Positions 1 through 8,723 of a stretch of DNA of 64,000 bases are shown piece by piece. The notes under the pieces were generated by a model. The model was not told where the DNA came from and did not search any database. It saw only the letters and a program-made list of their open reading frames with translations. A program made the position numbers and the translations under genes. Location: assembly GCF_000971295.1 (NCBI RefSeq), contig NZ_LANJ01000019.1, positions 62,001 through 126,000 of the forward strand, given 5' to 3'. Origin of the DNA: Devosia epidermidihirudinis (GTDB lineage Bacteria; Pseudomonadota; Alphaproteobacteria; Rhizobiales; Devosiaceae). Within the stretch, counting starts at the first letter, position 1. The number at the start of each line of letters is the position of its first letter.

Positions 1-13
1 CGCCGGGATGACG
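1..13. repeat. Partial REP-like palindrome end
   Basis: The first bases (CGCCGGGATGACG) match the outer end of the REP-like palindromes found intact near 58458-58553. It is probably the truncated edge of such an element, placed downstream of the ABC operon that ends at 69. The rest of the stretch up to 68 shows no gene. Confidence 0.4.
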
Positions 14-68
14 CCAGTTATTTCAGACAGCTTGAAGGCACACATATTGGCTCCGGGAACAGATAGGC

Positions 69-1115
69 TCAGGCCGAGATCGCCAGCGGCGCTGGCTCCA
101 TCTCGGGAAGATCGATGCGATGGCAGGAGGCAAAATGCTCATGACCATTGGTTTCGTAGCGCTTGAGCGGCGGCACGACGCTGCTGCACATCTCGATTGC
201 CTTGGGGCAGCGCGGATGAAAGGGGCAACCGGACGGCGGGTTGACGGGGCTGGGAACGTCACCCTGCAGCACGATCCGGTCGGTCTTTTTATCGAGATCG
301 GCCACCGGGATCGCCGATAGCAGAGCCTCGGTATAGGGGTGCAGATTGCCCTCGAAGAGATCTTCCGAACGGCACAGCTCAACCACGCGACCAAGATACA
401 TCACCGCGATACGGTCGCAGATATATTCGGTGACACTGAGATCGTGGGTGATGAACACATAGGTGAGGTTTTTCTCACGCTTCAGCTTCATCAACAGCTG
501 CAACACCTGCGCCTGGATCGACACGTCGAGCGCACTCACAGCCTCGTCGCAGACGATCAGTTCTGGCTCGATGCTGAGCGCACGGGCGATGCCGATGCGC
601 TGACGCTGGCCGCCCGAAAATTCATGCGGATAGCGATCCATATATTCGCGGCGCATGTTCACCGCTTCAAGCAGATCGCCGATGATCTTGCGACGTTCTT
701 CGCGCGATTTGACCCCGTATTTCTTCAGCGGATCTTCGAGCGAACCAAAGATCGTAAAGGCCGGGTTGAGCGAGGAATGGGGGTCCTGAAAGACGATCTG
801 CAGCCGCTTGCGGAACGGCACAAGGCCGGGATCATCCAGCTTGGTCAAATCGGTTTCTTCCGCTTCGGGTGAGCGATAGACGATCTCGCCATCGCTGGAA
901 CGCACCAGTTGCAGGATGGCCTTGCCCAATGTGGTCTTGCCGCAGCCGCTCTCGCCGACAAGGCCGAGCACTTCGCCGCGATAGATGTCGATATCGACGC
1001 CGTCGACCGCCTTGACGTGGCCGACGGTGCGCTTGAACACACCCTGCTTGACCGGAAAATGCGCCTTGACCCCGCGTAGCCGCAGGATGACGTCCTTGTC
1101 CTTACTCTGCTGCAT
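69..1115 (-). CDS. Dipeptide/oligopeptide ABC transporter ATP-binding protein (DppF/OppF type)
   Basis: This is the second ATPase of a family-5 importer and would energise uptake at the inner face of the membrane. In the 348-residue product I see Walker A GESGCGKTT, the ABC signature FSGGQRQR, Walker B LIVCDEAVSALD, the H-loop FITHDLS, and the C-terminal oligopeptide-type extension with the cysteine-bearing GCPFHPRCP motif. A longer upstream reading frame exists, but the ATG at 1115 is preferred because homology begins right after it. The start overlaps the preceding ATPase gene by 14 nt, so translation is probably coupled. The substrate cannot be read from this subunit. Confidence 0.93.
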   Translation of the reverse strand: MQQSKDKDVILRLRGVKAHFPVKQGVFKRTVGHVKAVDGVDIDIYRGEVLGLVGESGCGKTTLGKAILQLVRSSDGEIVYRSPEAEETDLTKLDDPGLVPFRKRLQIVFQDPHSSLNPAFTIFGSLEDPLKKYGVKSREERRKIIGDLLEAVNMRREYMDRYPHEFSGGQRQRIGIARALSIEPELIVCDEAVSALDVSIQAQVLQLLMKLKREKNLTYVFITHDLSVTEYICDRIAVMYLGRVVELCRSEDLFEGNLHPYTEALLSAIPVADLDKKTDRIVLQGDVPSPVNPPSGCPFHPRCPKAIEMCSSVVPPLKRYETNGHEHFASCHRIDLPEMEPAPLAISA

Positions 1116-2118
1116 GGCCCGAGAGCTCCTTATAGCGCCAGCACATGACCCGATGGGTCGGCGTGATGTGGGTTTCGGCGGGCATGGCCTCGCACTGGGC
1201 GGTGGCAAAGTCGCAGCGCGCCGCGAACTGGCACCCCTTGGGTCGATCATAGGGATCGGGCGTGGAGCCACGGATCGCCTGAATGTCCTGGTTCTTGCCC
1301 TTGCCGAGCACCGGCACCGAAGCCAGCAGCGCCCTGGTATAGGGGTGGGCCGGATTGCGCAGCACTTCGTCGACCGTGCCGGCTTCCACGATATTGCCCA
1401 TATACATGACGGCCACATCGTCAGCGAGTTCGGCCACCACACCCATATCGTGGGTGATCAGCATGATGCCGGTGCCATGCTCGCGCTTGAGCTTGTCCAT
1501 CAGCTCAAAGATCTGCGCCTGAATGGTCACGTCGAGGGCCGTTGTCGGTTCGTCGGCGATCAGCACTTTGGGGCTGCAGGACATGGCCATGGCGATCATG
1601 GCGCGCTGGCGCATGCCGCCCGAGTACCGATGAGGAAAGTCGTTGACGCGCTTTTCGGGCATCGAAATACCCATCTCGCGCAGCAGGTCCACGGCCTTCT
1701 CATGCGCCTTCTTGCGCCCGAGATTGGTGTGGTATTTGAGGCTTTCCTTGATCTGAAAGCCCACCGAATAGACCGGGTTCAGCGCGGTCATCGGGTCCTG
1801 GAAGATCATGGCGATCTCGGACCCGCGAATGCGCCGCATGTCCCGACCATTGCGCTCCAGCGCGTGCAAGGGAATGTCCCCGTCCTCGCTGTGATAGATG
1901 ATCTCGCCTTCCTCGATCCGCGACAGGCGCGGCAAAAGCTGCATGATGGTCGCCGCCGTCACGCTCTTGCCGCAGCCGCTTTCCCCGACGATGCACAGCG
2001 TCTTGCCCTTTTTGATATCGAAGGAGACGCCGTTGATCGCCCGGTTGCAGCGATTGTTGGTGTAGAAAAAGGTCTTGAGATCCCTGACGCTGATGGCGAC
2101 GTCTTGCGTGTCGGTCAT
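1102..2118 (-). CDS. Dipeptide/oligopeptide ABC transporter ATP-binding protein (DppD/OppD type)
   Basis: First ATPase of the importer, 338 residues. It has Walker A GESGCGKS, signature YSGGMRQR, Walker [13 protein letters not shown]-loop LITHDMG, and the C-terminal cysteine-containing extension ([11 protein letters not shown]) typical of DppD/OppD. The ATG at 2118 is supported by an AAGGA Shine-Dalgarno about 7 nt upstream. A longer frame begins at 2151 but has no such support. It pairs with the ATPase encoded next to form the heterodimeric motor of the transporter. Confidence 0.93.
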   Translation of the reverse strand: MTDTQDVAISVRDLKTFFYTNNRCNRAINGVSFDIKKGKTLCIVGESGCGKSVTAATIMQLLPRLSRIEEGEIIYHSEDGDIPLHALERNGRDMRRIRGSEIAMIFQDPMTALNPVYSVGFQIKESLKYHTNLGRKKAHEKAVDLLREMGISMPEKRVNDFPHRYSGGMRQRAMIAMAMSCSPKVLIADEPTTALDVTIQAQIFELMDKLKREHGTGIMLITHDMGVVAELADDVAVMYMGNIVEAGTVDEVLRNPAHPYTRALLASVPVLGKGKNQDIQAIRGSTPDPYDRPKGCQFAARCDFATAQCEAMPAETHITPTHRVMCWRYKELSGHAAE

Positions 2119-2122
2119 GTCA

Positions 2123-3058
2123 TTATCCTTGCTGTGTCGGGTCGGTCGCATCGCGCAACCCGTCGCCGATGAAATTGACGCTCAGCACGAACAGCGAAAT
2201 CACCGTTCCGACAGGCAGCCAGATCCACCAATTGTTCTGCAGCACGCGCAGGTCCTGCGCGACATTGAGGATGTTGCCCCAGGTCGGCAGCGACAGCGGC
2301 ACGCCAAGCCCGAGGAACGACAGCCCGGCTTCCTGCAGGATGAAGGCCGCCGTGCTGAGCGTAATGTTGACCATGATCGGGCCCAGAGCGTTGGGCAGCA
2401 TGTGCTTGTAGGCAATCAGCGGGCGGCTGAGCCCGAAGCTGCGCAGGGCCAGCACATATTCCTCTTCACGCAGGCTCAGCATGCGGGCACGCGACAGACG
2501 ATAAATACCGCCCCAGCCGGTGAGGGTGAAGATGATGATCAGGTTGAGCAGCGACTGGCCCAGGATCGACACCAGCAGCAGCACCAGAATGATCTGCGGG
2601 AAGGCCATGAAGATTTCCGAGACGCGCATCGCCAGCGCATCGAGCCAACCGCCGACATAGCCGGTGTAAACCCCGATCACCACGCCAAGCGCCGCCGACA
2701 GGATAGCGCTGCCGAGCCCGACAAGGATCGAGATGCGGCCGCCATAGAGCACGCGGGCGAACAGGTCGCGCCCGGTGCGGTCCGTACCGAACCAATGCTC
2801 CCAGGATGGCGCCTGCAGGATCGCCCGCAGGTCGATCTTTTGCGGGTCATAGGGCGTCAGCAGCGGCGCACAGATCGACGCCAGCACGATGATCGTGAAG
2901 ATGATCAGCCCGATCAGCGCGAGCCTGTTGTTCTTGAACTTGTTGAAGAAGCGCGAGCCGCCAGCGGAGCGGGCAAGACCGGCCTCTTCAAGGGCGCGGA
3001 TCTTGTCGAACTGGCTATCGAGGCGGGTGCGTTTGGCGAGTTTGATATTGGTGGTCAT
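2123..3058 (-). CDS. ABC transporter permease (DppC/OppC type)
   Basis: Inner-membrane subunit of 311 residues. After a cytoplasmic N-terminus there is one membrane segment (LALIGLIIFTIIVLASICAP), a periplasmic loop containing HWFGTDRTGRDLFARVLYG, which is diagnostic of DppC-type permeases, and about five further helices. The EAA-type coupling loop reads RSFGLSRPLIAYKHMLPN. The gene lies 5 nt upstream of the first ATPase and 5 nt downstream of the other permease, so all are in one operon with the unusual binding protein at 4101-5726. Confidence 0.93.
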   Translation of the reverse strand: MTTNIKLAKRTRLDSQFDKIRALEEAGLARSAGGSRFFNKFKNNRLALIGLIIFTIIVLASICAPLLTPYDPQKIDLRAILQAPSWEHWFGTDRTGRDLFARVLYGGRISILVGLGSAILSAALGVVIGVYTGYVGGWLDALAMRVSEIFMAFPQIILVLLLVSILGQSLLNLIIIFTLTGWGGIYRLSRARMLSLREEEYVLALRSFGLSRPLIAYKHMLPNALGPIMVNITLSTAAFILQEAGLSFLGLGVPLSLPTWGNILNVAQDLRVLQNNWWIWLPVGTVISLFVLSVNFIGDGLRDATDPTQQG

Positions 3059-3063
3059 GCTGA

Positions 3064-4026
3064 TCAGTCTCCCAGCCGGACGCGTGGATCGATAACGGCG
3101 GTCAGCACGTCAACGATGAGGCTGGCGACGAGCACGGTCATCACCGAGAGCAAAGCGATGGTCATCACCACGGGATAATCCTGGCCACGCACCGCCGAGA
3201 TGAACTCGTTGCCGATGCCGGGCCACTGGAACACCTGCTCGATGATCACCGAACCGCCGAGCAGAACCGGCAGGCGGAAGCCGATCAGCACGACCACCGG
3301 GGTCAACGCGACGCGGAACCCGTGCAGCAGATTGACCCGCCACTCCGGAATGCCCTTGCTGCGGGCGGTCTTGATGAAATCCTTGCTGAGCGCATCGAGC
3401 ATGGAGGAGCGCGCATAGCGCATCACGCCGGCCGTCAGCATGATCGAGAGCACCGAAGCGGGCATGATCAGATGCGGCAGGCGATCCCAGAACGTCACAT
3501 AGCCCGGCATCATGCGGCCGCCGACCGGCAGCCAGCCAAGGTTGAGACCAAAAATCAGGATGGCCACGAGGCCGAAGAAAAACTCGGGCACCGAGACGCC
3601 CAGCATACCCACGACAGTGAGCGCGCTATCGGTCTTGCTGCCGCGCTTGAGCGCGCTGATGACGCCAAGCAGCGAACCCAGAATAGTCGAGAGCACAAGG
3701 GCCGCGACCGACAGCTCGAGCGTCGCCGGCAAACGGTCCGACAGGATGCGACCGATGGGCACGCCGCCGCTGGTGGAGTAGCCGAAATTGCCCTGCAACA
3801 GGCTAGACAGCCAAATCCAGAACCGCACGATGAACGGCTGGCCAAGGCCCAGCGCTTCGCGCATCTCTGCGAGCTGGGCGGGGTCCATGCTGCTGAGAGC
3901 ATCTGGACTGATCATGAAGGAAACGGCATCACCCGGCGTCATTTCCAGTCCGAGATAGACCAGAAAACAGATCACCAAAGCCATGGGAATAAGGATCAGG
4001 ACGCGCCTGATAATATAGGTCAGCAT
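3064..4026 (-). CDS. ABC transporter permease (DppB/OppB type)
   Basis: Integral membrane protein of 320 residues with the N-terminal DppB signature (MLTYIIRRVLILIPMALVI), a periplasmic segment LGLGQPFIVRFWIWLSSLLQ followed by GNFGYST, and a coupling loop TARSKGIPEWRVNLLHGFR. It would form the translocation pore with the adjacent DppC-type protein. It is separated from the binding-protein gene by 74 nt that hold a strong hairpin, which may lower permease expression relative to the binding protein. Confidence 0.93.
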   Translation of the reverse strand: MLTYIIRRVLILIPMALVICFLVYLGLEMTPGDAVSFMISPDALSSMDPAQLAEMREALGLGQPFIVRFWIWLSSLLQGNFGYSTSGGVPIGRILSDRLPATLELSVAALVLSTILGSLLGVISALKRGSKTDSALTVVGMLGVSVPEFFFGLVAILIFGLNLGWLPVGGRMMPGYVTFWDRLPHLIMPASVLSIMLTAGVMRYARSSMLDALSKDFIKTARSKGIPEWRVNLLHGFRVALTPVVVLIGFRLPVLLGGSVIIEQVFQWPGIGNEFISAVRGQDYPVVMTIALLSVMTVLVASLIVDVLTAVIDPRVRLGD

Positions 4027-4056
4027 GAATACCTCGCTGGCGCGGTCCGACAGACG

Positions 4057-4084
4057 AGATGCCGCGCGCGCAGGCGCGGCATCT
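4057..4084. terminator. Intercistronic hairpin between binding protein and permease genes
   Basis: A perfect 11-bp inverted repeat (AGATGCCGCGC and its complement) with a 6-nt loop lies between the binding-protein stop (4101) and the permease start (4026). It has no clear U tract, so an mRNA-stabilising or attenuating role seems more likely than full termination. Similar hairpins lie at the same place in two other ABC operons of this window. Confidence 0.6.
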
Positions 4085-4100
4085 CCAGATTATCGAGCGA

Positions 4101-5726
4101 TTATTTCGCCGGGTGCGGGAACTGGTTGATCCAGATCATGCGGGTGTACGGGATATCGATCGGCTTGACCGTCATGTAGCTGAGGCCTTCAAGGCCCGGC
4201 ACGTCGCCAGCCGACTTGGTGTAGCCGAAGTCGGCCTTGCCAGCGGTCGCGTTCACCAGAAGGTTGCCGTCATTGTCGCCCGATGGACGTGCAATGATCT
4301 GCTCGATCTTGGGTGCACCACCATGATAGGCCGCAAAAGGCACCAGCGTGGTGTAGTCATTCATGCGCACTTCATCGATCATGAACGGACCCGAGCCGAT
4401 TGGCTTCTGCCAGTATGCCGACTGCTGCAGTTCAACCGGATTGACGCCAGCAAACTGTGCCTTTGGCAGTGGTGCAAACTGGCTGAAGCTCAGCAGAACG
4501 TTCGGATCGATGTGATCGAACTTGAGCTTGACCGTATTGCCCTCGACAGAGACGCCCGAGACGTGATCGGCAGCGCCGGTCTGGAAAGCTTCAGAGCCGT
4601 CGATGGCCTTGAAGGTCGCCATCAGCACCGGATGGGTGATCGGGAACTTCAGCGCAGCTTCGATGCTCCAGGCCAGATCGTCGGCCGTCAGCGGTGTGCC
4701 GTCATGCCAGGTCAGGCCGTCCTTGAGCGTGAAGCTGACATCGAGGCCGTCTTCGCTGACCGAATAGCTCTCGGCCAGCTCACCGCCGATTGGCGTTAGG
4801 TTGCCATCAGCTTCAAGAACGGTGTCGAAGGCGAACTTGCTGTGCACCCAGATGCCAAGGTTCTGCCATGGCACTTCAAAGAACTGCGCTGGGGCAGCGT
4901 TGGTGTAGAGGACATTCTTGCCGTCCGCCGTCGGATCGACCGTCCAGTTCTGCACATCCCAGTTGTAGTTGTACTGCTCGTTGCCATAAGGCGCGCCGTT
5001 GCGGTGCAAACGGTTGCTCTCGTAGGTGTAGAGCTGCTGGTAGTAGAGCGGGATGATGTAGGCGTTCTTGTTGATGACGCGTTCCATCTGATGATAGCCC
5101 TCACGCTGGACTTCCGGGTCCGTCGTGCTGTTCACCTGGGCAACCAGATCGTTCATCTCAGGAACGTTTGGAATGGTCGGCATCAAGCCGTAACCGAACT
5201 GGTTGAAATATTCCTGCAGGGCCAGCGCAGCGCGGGCACCATAGAGGATATCCCACTTCACACCGGACGGACCGGCCACAGGATCGGCTGGCAGTGCTGT
5301 GATCTGTGGACCGACATCGCCTTCCAGCATGCGGTAGTTCATCGAAATACCCACGTCGGCCAGATAGGCCTGCATGGTCGCCATCAGGTCAGCGGTGCCC
5401 TGATCGGCGTAGTAATAGACAACGTCCAGCTCGCGGCTCGAATCCCAGCCGGCTTCGGCCAGAAGTTCACGCGCCTTGTCTGGATTGTAATCGTAGCGTT
5501 CCAGATCGTCTGGCTTGTTTGGTCCGTCTGGCAAGAGGCCGACGGCGCGAATGGCATTTCCCTCAAACAGCGTCTCGACAATCGTGTCCATGTCGATGGC
5601 GTAGGCGATAGCCTGACGCACGCGTGGATCAGAAAGCGGATTGCTGTTGATCGCCTGAGCCCAGGCACTCCCGATTGCAGTTGTCGACAGCAGCAGCGCC
5701 GTGCCGAGCATGAGCAATTTCTTCAT
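4101..5726 (-). CDS. Family-5 extracellular solute-binding protein with circularly permuted domain order
   Basis: Predicted periplasmic binding protein of 541 residues. It begins with a clear signal peptide (residues 1-23, cleavage after AWA). The start at 5726 has an AAGGGG Shine-Dalgarno. In normal SBP_bac_5 proteins the block with E-SEDG and L-DG--WHDGTPLTADD is N-terminal, and DPRVRQAIAYAID follows near residue 310. Here the order is reversed. The DPRVRQAIAYAID block is at residues 33-45, with NPDKARELLAEAGW at 81-94, and this C-terminal-type half runs to about 264. The N-terminal-type half then starts at GKNVLYTN (269-276), with the SEDG block at 324-327, WHDGTPLTADD at 340-350 and PIGSGPF at 442-448. 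It ends at IWINQF (531-536), the point that normally precedes DPRVRQA. All parts of the family are present, so this looks like a true circular permutant rather than a truncation. It heads the ABC operon running down to 69. The substrate is unknown. Confidence 0.9.
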   Translation of the reverse strand: MKKLLMLGTALLLSTTAIGSAWAQAINSNPLSDPRVRQAIAYAIDMDTIVETLFEGNAIRAVGLLPDGPNKPDDLERYDYNPDKARELLAEAGWDSSRELDVVYYYADQGTADLMATMQAYLADVGISMNYRMLEGDVGPQITALPADPVAGPSGVKWDILYGARAALALQEYFNQFGYGLMPTIPNVPEMNDLVAQVNSTTDPEVQREGYHQMERVINKNAYIIPLYYQQLYTYESNRLHRNGAPYGNEQYNYNWDVQNWTVDPTADGKNVLYTNAAPAQFFEVPWQNLGIWVHSKFAFDTVLEADGNLTPIGGELAESYSVSEDGLDVSFTLKDGLTWHDGTPLTADDLAWSIEAALKFPITHPVLMATFKAIDGSEAFQTGAADHVSGVSVEGNTVKLKFDHIDPNVLLSFSQFAPLPKAQFAGVNPVELQQSAYWQKPIGSGPFMIDEVRMNDYTTLVPFAAYHGGAPKIEQIIARPSGDNDGNLLVNATAGKADFGYTKSAGDVPGLEGLSYMTVKPIDIPYTRMIWINQFPHPAK

Positions 5727-5840
5727 TTTCGTTCCCCTTAATTGCATCAATTGTTTTCGTCTAACGCGATCCGCACCCCTCGCTGCGCAGACCCCGGACC
5801 AGCCCCAATGGCGCCGGAAATAAACCGATGAATTCCTCCC

Positions 5841-6569
5841 CTAGTCGCTCATTGAAGTTGTCGATGCGCGCCCGCCCACCGGGGTCAGCGCGTTGTGGAC
5901 GTAAACCGTGTAATTGCGCGTCAGGTGACGGGTCAGCGCCGCAACAGCCGCATCGGCATCCTTGGCCACCAGCGCCTGCGTGATGGCCTTGTGCTCATCA
6001 TTGATCCGCCGATTGTGCCCCTGCACATCCGGCGGCGCCGCCCTGCCCCGCATAAGGCGATCAACAAACGTGTCGTGCAATGCGACGAAAATCGGATTGC
6101 CAGGAATTTCGGCCAGCACACGGTGAAACAACACGTCGGCATTGCGGAACGCGGTGGCATCGTCGATGGCGGCATCGCCAGCCTCGATCGCCGCGATCAA
6201 CCGCGCGATCTGCGCCGTTGTCACATGCTGGGCGGCATAGCGAACCATGCTGGTTTCCAGAAACAGCCGCGCTTGCTCAAGATGAGCCATGCCCTCGCCG
6301 TCGCGAAAGAAATAGCCCACAGCCTCAGCCGCGCCCGCCATCACATGCGACAAGGTCGGCGCCAGAACGCGCGGCCGAAACCCCTTCTGCTGCGAGATCA
6401 GGTTCATCGCCTCAAGCGTCGTCAGCGCTTCCCGCACAGCGGTCCGCCCGACGTTGAACCGGACGCATAGATCACGTTCCGATGGGATCATATCTCCCGG
6501 TTGCAGCACCCCGGAATGCACGTCTTCTGCAATGAGTCTTGCGATTTCAGCACCGTCGACCGCCGCCAT
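5841..6569 (-). CDS. GntR-family transcriptional regulator, FadR/FCD subfamily
   Basis: DNA-binding regulator of 242 residues. The N-terminal winged helix-turn-helix (about residues 5-65) contains IPSERDLCVRFNVGRTAVREAL. The C-terminal FCD effector domain is helical and carries the usual metal/ligand histidines (for example FHRVLAEI and DEHKAI). The start at 6569 is chosen over an upstream ATG at 6716 because of a GGAGGG Shine-Dalgarno 4 nt away. It is encoded 114 nt upstream of the binding-protein gene on the same strand and probably controls that importer and itself. A matching palindromic operator lies at 6635-6652. Confidence 0.9.
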   Translation of the reverse strand: MAAVDGAEIARLIAEDVHSGVLQPGDMIPSERDLCVRFNVGRTAVREALTTLEAMNLISQQKGFRPRVLAPTLSHVMAGAAEAVGYFFRDGEGMAHLEQARLFLETSMVRYAAQHVTTAQIARLIAAIEAGDAAIDDATAFRNADVLFHRVLAEIPGNPIFVALHDTFVDRLMRGRAAPPDVQGHNRRINDEHKAITQALVAKDADAAVAALTRHLTRNYTVYVHNALTPVGGRASTTSMSD

Positions 6570-6634
6570 GTCACCCTCCAGCGAAGTAGCGCCGGACTGT
6601 AACCACAGTCCACCATTTGGTGTCAAATTCCTAT

Positions 6635-6652
6635 TTTTTGGTCGACCAAAAA
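6635..6652. promoter_or_regulatory. Candidate operator of the FadR-type GntR regulator
   Basis: A perfect 18-bp palindrome TTTTTGGTCGACCAAAAA with a TGGTCGACCA core. FadR-subfamily proteins typically bind short palindromes of the form TGGT-N-ACCA, so this fits autoregulation of the gntR gene starting at 6569. Assignment to this regulator is inferred from family preference and position. Confidence 0.7.
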
Positions 6653-6836
6653 TAGAATCAACATCTCCAAAGGCTGTGAATCGTGGCGATGTGTGCGCCG
6701 CAATGCTCATGCTCAATCACCCTCCTTCACAGCCATTTTGCGCAAAGCCGACCAATCCGACTCGCCAGCAGAATTCAGTTCCCATAAACACGTGGACAGC
6801 AGACGTTTCTTCCCCAAAACTCCTGCCCGTGCCTTG

Positions 6837-6865
6837 TTGACACCCTAAGATATCTCATTAACATA
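6837..6865 (+). promoter_or_regulatory. Candidate promoter of the 6928 operon
   Basis: TTGACA at 6837-6842 is followed after 16-17 nt by TAACAT/AACATA as a weak -10 element. The shared 18-bp element 6855-6872 covers this -10, so a protein bound there would block initiation. The first gene starts 63 nt downstream. Confidence 0.4.
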
Positions 6866-6872
6866 ACAACAT
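6855..6872 (-). promoter_or_regulatory. Shared 18-bp regulatory element, copy 1
   Basis: Read on the minus strand this is ATGTTGTTATGTTAATGA. It differs by one base from the element at 21528-21545. Both contain a direct repeat of ATGTT spaced by three bases, and both sit in promoter regions of cluster genes. The most likely binder is the GntR-type regulator encoded at 22341-23336, because copy 2 lies just upstream of its operon. Confidence 0.6.
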
Positions 6873-6927
6873 ACCTTTTAAAGGTGTCAAGCGGCAATCA
6901 TCGGCCGTCTTGGAAGGGGGAGGGTTT

Positions 6928-7935
6928 ATGCATAAGGTCTTGGTCATAGGCACCGGCGGTATCGGTAAGCGGCACCTGATCGGCTATTCGCAGACAGGTC
7001 GCGCGACGCTTTCGATTGTCGAGCCCGATCTGGGTCGACGCGGACAGGCGGTCGAGCAGTTCGAAATCGACCAAAGATTCGGCAAGCTTGAAGAGGCGGA
7101 TCTGAGCCAGTTCGACCTGGCCGTCATCTGCGCGCCGGGCCATGTGCACGTGCCAATCATGCAGGCCTGCGCCAAGGCGCGCCTGCCCTTCATGGTGGAA
7201 AAGCCACTGTCGGTGACCATGGATGGCGTCGATGCCGCCCTCGCCGCCGTTGCCGAAACCGGCATTCTGGCGCGCGTTGGCTATATCCGCCGCGTCGCTC
7301 CTGAAGTGCTGGCGCTGCGCGAGCAGATTGCCGCCGGCAAGATCGGCGACCTGCGTCTGGCCTATCTCAATTCCAGCCAGGAATTCCCCAAATACCGCCC
7401 CGACTTCCAGCGCACCTATTATGCGCGCCCCGAAATGGGCGGCGGCGCCATTTTGGATGCGGCCAGTCACCTGTTCGACCTGCTGATCTGGCTGATGGGG
7501 CGTCCAGTCTCGGTCGCCGCCATGTATGACCGACTGGTTCTGCAGGGCACTGAGACCGAGGACACATGCCTGGTCACCATCCACTTTGAAAGCGGCGCCA
7601 TGGCCAATGTGACGGTCAATCAGTTCCAGAAGCGCAATACCGCGCAATTCGAGTTCATCGGCACCGATGGCAATCTGATGCTGGAGCACTCCGTGTTGCA
7701 GTTCGGCGATACCGACGCCAAGGCCTGGGCCGAAAGCCGCGACTATATGGATGGACTGGTGCCCACCGAGGCCCATCAGGCGCGCTTCACCATTCAGGCC
7801 AATGCCATGCTCGACGCGCTCGAAGGCAAGCCATGCCATCTGGCGACGCTGGAAGAGGCGCGGCAGAACCTGCAGGTGGCTCTTGCCGCCAAGCAGTCAT
7901 GGACCGACAAAACCATCGTCACCATTGCAGCCTAA
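6928..7935 (+). CDS. Gfo/Idh/MocA-family oxidoreductase
   Basis: NAD(P)-dependent dehydrogenase of 335 residues acting on a sugar, inositol or related hydroxy compound. The Rossmann fold starts at once (VLVIGTGGIGKRH), and the family motif EKPLSVT is near residue 92, its lysine being catalytic. The C-terminal half carries the GGGAILDAASHLFDLL motif with the conserved histidine. The ATG at 6928 follows a GGGGGAGG Shine-Dalgarno; a TTG 18 nt earlier is less likely. It is the first gene of a plus-strand run of seven catabolic genes. The substrate is unknown. Confidence 0.9.
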   Translation: MHKVLVIGTGGIGKRHLIGYSQTGRATLSIVEPDLGRRGQAVEQFEIDQRFGKLEEADLSQFDLAVICAPGHVHVPIMQACAKARLPFMVEKPLSVTMDGVDAALAAVAETGILARVGYIRRVAPEVLALREQIAAGKIGDLRLAYLNSSQEFPKYRPDFQRTYYARPEMGGGAILDAASHLFDLLIWLMGRPVSVAAMYDRLVLQGTETEDTCLVTIHFESGAMANVTVNQFQKRNTAQFEFIGTDGNLMLEHSVLQFGDTDAKAWAESRDYMDGLVPTEAHQARFTIQANAMLDALEGKPCHLATLEEARQNLQVALAAKQSWTDKTIVTIAA

Positions 7936-7946
7936 GGGGGCAAACA

Positions 7947-8723
7947 GTGTTCGAACTCACAGGCAAAACCGTCCTAGTCGCAGGCGGCGCGGGCTTTCTG
8001 GGCACGCCGGTTTGCGAGGCCGTCGTCCGCCTCGGCGGCAGGGTGTTCATCGCGGACATCAATGAGGAGCGTTTGGAGCAGTCGCTGGCCACGGTCCGCG
8101 CCATTGCTGGCGCCGATAAGGCGGATGGCGCACGGCTTGATATTGGCGACGAGGCCTCGATCAGCGCAACCGTCGCAGCCTGCACCAAGGCCTTCGGCGT
8201 TTATGACGGCCTCGTCAACGCCACCTTCGGCTCCACCGGCAAGCGCTTTGACGATCTGACGGCGGAAGACTTCGACCGCACCAATCGCCTCAACCTGACC
8301 GGCTCGTTCCTGTTGGCCCGCCAGTCGGCCGCCCAGATGAGCGGGCCCGGCAGCATCGTCATGTATGCCTCGATGTATGGCGTGGTTGCCCCCAACCCCG
8401 CCAACTACCCCGAAGGCATGGCCCCCAACCCCATCGAATATGGTGCAGGCAAAGCCGGCATGATCCAGATGGTGCGCTATATGGCGGGCCATTTCGGTCC
8501 GCGCGGCATTCGGGTCAATGCGGTGGCCCCCGGTCCCTACCCGCACGCCGCGACCGTCGCTGGCTCCGACGAATTCAGCAACAATCTGCGCCGCGCCACC
8601 ATGCTTGGCCGGTTGGGCGAGGCCCACGAAACGGCCGGCCCCGTCGCGTTCCTGCTGTCAGATGCGGCCAGTTACATCACTGGCCATGTTCTCAATGTCG
8701 ATGGCGGCTGGACCGCGTGGTGA
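7947..8723 (+). CDS. SDR-family NAD(P)-dependent oxidoreductase
   Basis: Short-chain dehydrogenase of 258 residues. It has the cofactor motif VAGGAGFLGTPV, the variant NATFGS in place of the usual NNAG loop, and an active-site Tyr/Lys pair in IEYGAGKAGMI. It ends with TGHVLNVDGGWTAW, as in classical SDRs. The GTG start at 7947 follows an AAGGGGG Shine-Dalgarno 6 nt upstream. It lies 11 nt after the first oxidoreductase and overlaps the next gene. It probably oxidises a hydroxyl group of the same pathway intermediate. Confidence 0.88.
   Translation: MFELTGKTVLVAGGAGFLGTPVCEAVVRLGGRVFIADINEERLEQSLATVRAIAGADKADGARLDIGDEASISATVAACTKAFGVYDGLVNATFGSTGKRFDDLTAEDFDRTNRLNLTGSFLLARQSAAQMSGPGSIVMYASMYGVVAPNPANYPEGMAPNPIEYGAGKAGMIQMVRYMAGHFGPRGIRVNAVAPGPYPHAATVAGSDEFSNNLRRATMLGRLGEAHETAGPVAFLLSDAASYITGHVLNVDGGWTAW

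Larger units (their letters stand above)
6570..6927. other. Divergent regulatory region between gntR and the catabolic operon
   Basis: 358 nt without a convincing gene. It carries the 18-bp palindrome at 6635-6652, an imperfect CACCAT/TTGGTG repeat at 6611-6622, a plus-strand promoter-like TTGACA, the 18-bp element shared with 21528-21545, and a TTGACACC / GGTGTCAA inverted repeat (6837-6844 and 6883-6890). It is somewhat more AT-rich than its surroundings, as expected for a regulatory region. Confidence 0.6.

Noticed and set aside
4101..5726. Explanation of the binding protein as a fusion of two truncated genes or a simple truncation
   Set aside because: Each half matches complementary parts of one family member with no overlap or loss, there is a single signal peptide at the N-terminus, and the gene sits in a normal operon position. 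A permutation explains all of this. Misassembly remains to be tested.
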